From NCBI GenBank assembly GCA_905221605.1, contig CAJNDS010002588.1, positions 199,001-263,000 on the forward strand: 64,000 nt of DNA, given 5' to 3'. Every line of letters starts with the position of its first letter. Position 1 is the stretch's first letter. Source of the DNA: Symbiodinium natans. Its lineage: Eukaryota; Sar; Dinophyceae; Suessiales; Symbiodiniaceae. The notes beneath the pieces were generated by a model, which did no database searches, was not told where the DNA came from, and worked only from the letters and a program-made list of their open reading frames with translations. The position numbers were made by a program, and so were the translations under genes. Of the stretch, positions 54,407-62,200 are shown in pieces.

Positions 54407-56257
54407 CTACCTACCCTTAGGCTCTACAACACACTTGAACCGCTGCGGCGGGGGTTTGGGGAGTTTCCTTAAGGTCGGGGCTTTAAGGCTTCTACGGCTT
54501 CTGCTTCGACCTTGGACCGAACCTCTAGGCCTGCTTCCTACACACTGGCTGCGGGACACACGAACGAAGCTGCACGCGACGAACGACGGAAAATCCTTCT
54601 GTCCGCAGACCGGCGACCTGGGAAACGGCCCGCCCCAAAAACACCCGCCCTGAACACAGAAACACCCGAACAGCCCCAACATCCTGAGCATCAGAACGCG
54701 CGTGGGGTGATTCTGGTCCGAGCGCGCCGCGTCATGGTTCGCGCGCTTGGAGTTGTGCGCACCGCGAACGCCTAAGGCTTCAAGAGCAGACGACGCGCTC
54801 TGCGGAGCCGCGACTGCCCCCTTGGCGCACGCTTCGCGCACCGCCCCCTCGGCTTGGGCATCAGTGAAAAACTGCCCATCAATGACCCTACCCGTCCTAA
54901 CGGTAAGATCATCCACGTAGGCAATCCACTCCTTAGTATACTTAAGGCGCCTATCTCTGCCGGGGGCATAGGCCCTATCAACCACAAAGTTGAAGTCATC
55001 TGGGCCGTTAATCGGGCCAAAGGTGAGGCCGACAGGGAGATACTTCCCTGATCTTGCCACAATGGCCAACACCTCGCGAGCACGCTTGGTGTTCCTAATC
55101 TGATTAAACCCACTAACCGCATCCACGAAGGTATACCAAACCGAACCTACTGCGGCGGCGAGCACATCGCTGCCCCGCCGACAATAATACGTGGAGCGCT
55201 TAATTCGGGCATTCACGCGGCGGTAGTCAACCACCAAGCGTCGCTTCCTATGCCGCTTGTAGCTGGGCATTTCCTTGGTCGGAAACGGCGCAGATCCCCA
55301 AGCCGAGCTGCCGCGGATCAACTGACCCCGCTTGCATTCTTCTTCAAGCTTGTCGTCGACCCATTGCGCGGACTCGCCCCTCAGACTGTGAGGCTGGGAC
55401 GAGACCGGCGGCCCGGTGGGGATGCAGTCATGGGCGAACTTCCTGACCGTGGTCCTGGTGGTGTCCTCCACCCAGAACCCAGCGGCCTTTCGCCGTATGA
55501 CCTCCCTGACGGCTGCGATGTCAGCATCGGTCAGCCCGGGTCTGGTTGGTCCAGGCTCGATCTTCAAACCCGACCATACGAGGTCTCTATAGGCCTCGGT
55601 GCGCCTAGGATCCTCCGCGACCTTCTCGCCCGCAAGAGCATAGACCTCAAGGTCAGCCCGGACGGAATCCCAGTCCTTGGCGTCCGCCTTGGTCCGCCAA
55701 AACGCTTCTTTCTCCGCGGCATACTTATCCACCTCCTTATCCAGCTCCGCACGCTCTGCTGGCGTGAGGTCCTCGCCCGACCGCACGTCCGGGAGGGGAA
55801 CGACTGGAGAGGGCTGTGGCGCAGCCGCGGCGCTATCTGCACCCGCAGTCGCTGGAAAGCTTTCAACTGCAGCGGTGCACAGCTCTTCTGCGCCCCTCAG
55901 ACCAAGGTCCTGGAGCGAGGCGCAGAAAGCCGCTCCTATGAGGTTGTAGTCAGCTTGCGCGCGCTCAACGTGCTTGTGCCGCACTGCGCCCAACGCATCC
56001 GGCCTACTACACCTCAAACCTACCGATTCTAGGCTGAAGTCGGCGAGCCACAGGGCCCCGCTCTCAACGAGGTTGCCGCGGCCACTGGCCCGCGCGAACT
56101 GGCACATGTCAGCCCGCACGAAAGCCCAAGGCCAGCGTGGCTCAGCGAGCGTCCCAAACAAGGCGCCCCACTCCTCTAGCCGCCAAGGTTCCCACTCGCC
56201 TTTTTGCGCCTGCAAACGCAACGCGACGTGGGCGCCCGCGCGTGTGCGTTCCTGCAC
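54407..56257 (-). CDS. reverse transcriptase fingers/palm (YVDD), permuted to downstream of the integrase, 616 aa
   Basis: Residues 1-100 continue, in a new frame, a methyltransferase-like domain begun at the end of the preceding ORF (RADMCQFA at 48-55, VRHKHV at 92-97). The RT then runs from about 255 to 460 with Ty3-type motifs: PVSSQPHSLRGE (284-295), LVVDYRRVN (341-349), FVDAVSGFNQI (377-387, catalytic D379), GLTFGPINGPDDF (410-422) and YVDD (447-450, catalytic D449-D450). No thumb, connection or RNase H follows. Instead there is a hydrophobic segment (520-540) and an Arg/Ser/Pro-rich tail. The missing thumb and RNase H are encoded about 5-6 kb upstream, before the integrase. The overlap with the preceding ORF (56142-56257) implies a +1 shift, by frameshifting, mutation or sequencing error. 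Confidence 0.82.
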   Translation of the reverse strand: MQERTRAGAHVALRLQAQKGEWEPWRLEEWGALFGTLAEPRWPWAFVRADMCQFARASGRGNLVESGALWLADFSLESVGLRCSRPDALGAVRHKHVERAQADYNLIGAAFCASLQDLGLRGAEELCTAAVESFPATAGADSAAAAPQPSPVVPLPDVRSGEDLTPAERAELDKEVDKYAAEKEAFWRTKADAKDWDSVRADLEVYALAGEKVAEDPRRTEAYRDLVWSGLKIEPGPTRPGLTDADIAAVREVIRRKAAGFWVEDTTRTTVRKFAHDCIPTGPPVSSQPHSLRGESAQWVDDKLEEECKRGQLIRGSSAWGSAPFPTKEMPSYKRHRKRRLVVDYRRVNARIKRSTYYCRRGSDVLAAAVGSVWYTFVDAVSGFNQIRNTKRAREVLAIVARSGKYLPVGLTFGPINGPDDFNFVVDRAYAPGRDRRLKYTKEWIAYVDDLTVRTGRVIDGQFFTDAQAEGAVREACAKGAVAAPQSASSALEALGVRGAHNSKRANHDAARSDQNHPTRVLMLRMLGLFGCFCVQGGCFWGGPFPRSPVCGQKDFPSFVACSFVRVSRSQCVGSRPRGSVQGRSRSRRSLKAPTLRKLPKPPPQRFKCVVEPKGR

Positions 56258-59200
56258 ACCGGACGACTAGCTGGAGGAAAGCCCGGGGCACATTCTTGCC
56301 CTCAAGCCCAATTACGAGCACCTTCGGCTCTGTGCGCAGAACAGCGCCGCTAATGGCCTCCGAGTGCTCTTCTGCGGCCAGGTCCCAGGTGATCCCGTAG
56401 GCCTGCTTGCCTTGCACAAAAGCGGGAACAACCCTGTACCCGTGCCTCCTCGCCGCGTCGGAAACGACCGCGTCACCCCAAGCAACCTCTAAGACATCAG
56501 CAACCCCACCAAGGAAATACTGCCGGAACCAACTCTCGACAGCACCCGACTCTGGGGAAGCCCTAGGCTGCAACGCGCGGGGTTCCGCGACCAAGAGGTC
56601 CGCGAGGGCCTCTTGGATCGAGAGCACACTCGTGCTGGCACGAGACGCTCGCTCGAGGGTCCTGTCCTGCAACGAATACGCCCCCTTGTCCAACTTTCTG
56701 GCCGAGGCTGCAGCAAGCACGCCGTCGCGGTTTAGGTCGATTTTGGAAATGATTTCCTTCACAGAAACCGCTTCATGGGCCGGACGGGTCCCTTCTGAAA
56801 GCGTGAGCGCTCCGTCCTCGGCGATATATGCAAGCCGCCATTTGACGCGAACCCCGCTGGCGTCGGGGAGATAGCGATGGACGCCGACCTGCGCACGGGC
56901 CGCATCCACCTGCGTGACCCGTCCTAACCTGCACACCTTCGGGCCTCCACCTACGCCCCGATAGGCAATGCGGTCGCCAAGGCGGAGGACGAAGTCCCTC
57001 CCGCGCCTGCTCAGCGTGAACTCCACCTGCTTGGCGTCGCCTTGAACCTGTTGCCCTAAGCTGGGGCGAGACGAGCCGTCCCCGCCGGTTTCATCGTCTT
57101 CAAAGACGACCGGCTCGCGGGATTCCGCGCCATCTGCATCCGCAGGAACAAGAATGCAGTCTTCTGCGTGCGCCTCCATCGGGCCGCGCCGGGCGGAAGA
57201 AGTACCCCCCGACTCCATCGACACGGGCTCCAAGGTGAGCCTGTGGCCCTTGACTTCCAACACGCGCCAGGGGCCGGTCAGACCCGGTTTCCAAGGCACA
57301 CGCCCCGCCCCCTCTGAGCGGGCCCTCGGAGCGTTCCAGACCACTCGGTCGCCTGGTTTAAGGTCCACAGTGCGCCTATGGCGATTTGCAAGTTTCGCCC
57401 GCGCTTCTGAAGACCGCGTCCAGTGCTCTCGGACCGCAGCAGCTAGCTCCGAGAACTGTTTGAACTGGCTCCGAGCCCAATCAGAGATGGGTTCAAACTG
57501 CAAGGCGTCTCGCAGGACGTCCTTTTCAAGTGGTAGAGCGAGCGACCAGCTCCGCTCTAGGTCCCTCGGGGTATACCCGTGGGGTCCCGGAGTGTTGTCT
57601 ATGACGTACTCCGCCGCCACGAGCCAATCCGCCCAAGCTTCGGAAAGGGAGGCGCCGACTTGCCTGACGACCGCCCCCAGCACCTTTTGAACTTCTTGGT
57701 GGACTCGCTCGTTTGCGCCCAACTCACAAGGCCGCAAGGGCGCGCTGAACCGCCACTCGGTCCCAAGCATAGCGCTGAGTTCTGCCATGAGCGCATTCTT
57801 GAACTCTGGCCCTCTATCCGACCTGATGAGGCTCGGGATCGTCCTGCTGCGAAGCACACAGCGTACGAACGCCCTCCTGACTTCAGCATGAGTCAGAGAC
57901 CTCATCGGCTCGAGGAGGACAGCATGACTGAGGCAATCGAAGTACGTAAGCGAGTACCTATGCCCTTCCCTGTCCTCTCGGTTCGGGCCTTCACAGTCCA
58001 CGCTGACTTCCTGCCAGCATGTCTCGGCGCCACATTTGACCGCGCGAGCCTCGACCTTCGTCGGCCGAGAGCGGCCCTTAATGCAAGCGAGACATTTGGC
58101 GACCCAGGTCCGCACATCTTTTTCTAAGTCGGGCCACCAGACTGCCCTCTCTAGCAGCTTGATGGTAACCTCAGCAGACCTATGGGCCCCAAGGACTCCA
58201 CAGTGGACTGAATTGTAGCAGGCGCGGCGCCAGGTCACCCCATTCGCGCCCGCAGCCCCGTTGGGAACCACTGGGACGACGACGGTTTGACCCGTCCTGA
58301 GGGTCACCTCGCGCTCCAGCAACCCGTCTCCGGATATCACCATCGGCGGCTCCGGCTTGCGAATCGAGCCCGCCAATGAGGGATCGCGCCGCTGGCCCTC
58401 GTACCACGCCGTACGAAGGGATCCCGTGACTCGGAACTCCGAAATGTTCGCCGCGTCCCTTGCTTCGACCGCAAGCTGCTCACGACGACTTTCGTCCTCC
58501 TCCGCGATCAGGCTCAAAGACTGAACACCGCCCTTAAACTCGACCTTGACCTTGGTTGAGGAATGGTCCCAAATGCACAGGATGGGGCTATGGCTGACGA
58601 GTTCTAGAACCACTGCAGGGCCCTTGTGCTCCTCACCCATAAACGCCAAAACTCTATCCTTCGGCTTGCACTCATTGGCATTCTTCCCGCGACTGATAGC
58701 GCCCGCGGTCCAATGCCCTTCTACGCCCTCATTGGACGCAGAGAATTGAGCAAGGACCCTTGACGCCTGCCGGGTAGAACTGCGGGGATCCGAGGCTTCT
58801 CCGGTTGCCCGCCAGCCAATGACCTGAGTAACCCTACCCACAAGGGCTATCAGCTTGCCGAAGGAGGGGTCTAAGGCAACCTCTTTGCCCTTAGACCTCC
58901 AGAGCACTTCGCACTGCTCATTCACGACGTGTCTGTGGCCGTGCCAGTTCACCACTGACGACCAATGCACGACGATGTCGCCCTGAACCGCATCCAGGGG
59001 CGAGCAGTTGTGCCCCGCCACCACAGCACCATCTTCTCTAACCACCCATGTGGTCCAGTAAGGCTTCACATCGCCCCACTTGGAAAGATCCTTGTGCTGG
59101 GAGCCGAGGCTGAGCTTCGTGGAATGGCCCTTCTTCCATATCTTCCCACTCAGCATGCCATATGCTGTGGGAACGGGAGCATCCTTGGGCGTAGTCCTGA

Positions 59201-62200
59201 ACCCTACCGCCCATTGCTGGATGGTTGAGGACCCAACCCTAAACAAACCTCCTGTCCTATCCAAGGTCGCAAGGACGGAGTTGACCTCTAGGCCCACCTC
59301 ATGGGCCTCAAGGTCGCCCTCAAGCGGAGGTTCGAGCTCCTCCCGCTCGGCGATCTCCACCGAGGTATCGACTGCCTCTTTCTCGATGCAGGCGGGGCAG
59401 CGAGAAAACAGGTAGGTCCGCTTGCCGCAGATGCATAGACCCTCATGGTCCCAGAGGGGTCGCGACGGTTCGTCCAGCATCCCTCTAATGCTGGCATCAT
59501 CGATGGAACGAACCGCGTCCAGCCTCAAGGACCGCAGAACCTCCGCCCCCAATGCCTGCTTCCCTACGATCCCAAAACCTCGCAGGGGAGGCTCCGGAAA
59601 ATCCTTCTTGAGTTCCGGACAAGCCTCGGCCACTTCCAAGTGGCCTTGCTGCGTGCGCCAAAGGCGTGGCCGCACCGCCCAGATAGCCTTGATGCCTGCC
59701 CAAGCCTCTCCTACAGCCCTAGCTTCTTTGCGCTGCAGGTTCCTTGCTTGGAGCGTGAGCTCAACAACCAAAGGCCACCTAAGGACGGCTGTGACCAGCC
59801 CGCCTTGCCCAAGTCCTATGAGGAACTGCGGACGAAACCCCGAAGCTTCCCTAAGAACCTTGGCACACGAAGTGAGCAAGTCGACCCTGATCCGCTTGAT
59901 CTTCTTGGCCCCTGCGAGCCTGCCGGCCCCGCAATCAAAATGCGAGGCAAGCCCGTCGGTATCCTCAAACGGACCCCAACTACCCCTGACAGCCACAGAA
60001 ACTCCAGGGAGGCTCGCTTGGAAGACGCGCCTGATCTCAGTCAGCTCTGCGTCCTGCTCTTTCCAACGCGCATAGTCAAAGACAACCATGACGCGCACCG
60101 GAAGGGCCGCGACGACGCACATCGGCACAGCCGCGGCCTGGACACGGCCCGCAGGCTCTGGGACGGCGTCGTTCCCGACCGCCCAGGGCACTGGTCCGTC
60201 ACCCTCAGTACCCTCTCCGAGGTACTGGTCCAGGTCGAATCCTCGGAGTTGGCCCGAAAGGCCCTCGAGGTCTTTCGTCCTCGCCGCAAGGAGCGCATCC
60301 CGATCCTTGGGGTTGCGGCTAAAACTGTCACCCAGCGTCGCTGAGCGACCGCTAAGGCTCCTTATTTCAGACCCATCCATAAGGATTTCTGCAACCCACC
60401 GGACGAGCTTCGGATCCATTCCGATGTCCGATGTTTGCGCTCGGGTAAGGTTGGCATGATCTGTCCAACACAGAGTCCGAATAGAGCCAAACATGCGGCG
60501 TGTCGCCCGCTTTACCTCGAGCTGGGCGAACGCCTCCTGTATCAAGGGCGGCCAGTTCTGCTGCGCGGGGGTCAAGCTCTTCGAGTGCGTCATAAGCACC
60601 TTGAGCTGACTCAAGTCACGCGTCATCTGCACGACGCTGCCCCCTACCGCGATGCCCGACGCATCCGCGATCTGCTCAAGGGGACATGACCCATCCGCAG
60701 CAGAGGCCTCGTCGAAGGTAGCCAAATTGATGCGATTCTGCATCATGCGCTTAATCGCTTTAAAGGCTTTGCAACCCTCGGTGGCGGCTGAGCCCAGCCC
60801 GCCTTCAGGAAAGACGGCGCCTGGCTTCTGCCACTGCCCTAAAATCTTGGCTGCGTGCCCATACTCAACAGGCAGGTAGCCGCGCAACCAGTTTGCGCAA
60901 CCCAAAAATTGCTGAATGTGAAGCTTCTCCCAGAGCGGGGGAAAGTCAATCACCGCCTGACAACGCTCTTCGTCAGGCGAACTCCCGTCCCGCCCAATGT
61001 TGTGTCCCAGGAGCTTGCCTTTGGAGACACAAACTTCGGCCTTGCTGATTCCAAAGGAGAAGCCAAACAAGATTGACTTATCTAGGAAACCCTCTAAGGA
61101 AACGAGGTGGTCGAGGAGGTGCGGGCACGCTTTAGGATGCCGGGCGCGCATATCTGCCGCGAGCTTCTCATAATAGTAGTCCGTTGGAGGTTCTTCGATC
61201 ATCTTCTCGATGTCCCAGCTCTCCACGATATGATAGCTCGGGCAGCGCGCCGTATTGACCGCGTCTGCTGGGCGCACAGCATCACTCGCGCCTCTTCCAG
61301 CCGTGGCCGATCCCGCACGCCAGCCAGCCCAGCGTGGCCCCTTGCGCGTCCTGAAGACCGCGAGGCGTTCGGTGACGGGAACTTCATCGCTACACGCAAC
61401 GCTTTCCGCCACACGCAAATCCCTCGTGTCCCAGAGACGCCACGCCTCACCTACGCGCTGAAGCAAGCACGTTTCGTAAGGCGCCTTCTCGACCGCCAGG
61501 GTCCCAAGGTCTTGCTGCGCAGGGCGCCTACCCCACACAGACGCGTAACCACCTGGCGCCTCCCACCAGCTGTCGACGCTTGGAAGGTGGTCCAAGCAAG
61601 AAAGCACTCCAGGCTCCTCAACAGGGCGCCCAACTGGGCCGCTCCCGCCCCACACCGAAGCGAGAACAGTCACCGCAGCAAGGACCGATAGCACACCGAT
61701 CCTGGCGCCGGTACGCAGCCGCCCAAAGGACCGCGCACACGAGGAACAACCTTGGAAGCTTCTTGCCGCGGCCCTGGACGCGGACCCGCAAGCAAAGCAC
61801 GGGTCGTGGTCAACCGATGCAACGGCGACCCCACAATCCGCACATGCCTGCGGAGACGGCTCCGACTCGAACACCGTCTCAACCGCGCCACAACCACAGG
61901 CCGCAGTGCTAACGAGGCCGGAACGCACTTCCGCAACAACCTCGCCCGGCTGGAGAGAGTGATCGCACTCTTGGGCTGCGAGCAACACAAACCCCTTTCC
62001 CTCTCCTGTGGGCCAAAGGCCTGGTACGGCCTCGACCCCGCACTCCACCGGAAGCACTACCTCGGACAGGGATCCCTCTGCGGAGACTCCTTGCTCTCGC
62101 ACGACAGGCACCAGCACCCCGTCGCCTGGCGAGAGCTCGAGAGGCTCTTCCCCGTCGTAGCGGAGGAGTTCCCGGCTTCCGCCCCCAGGCTCGGTGCATG

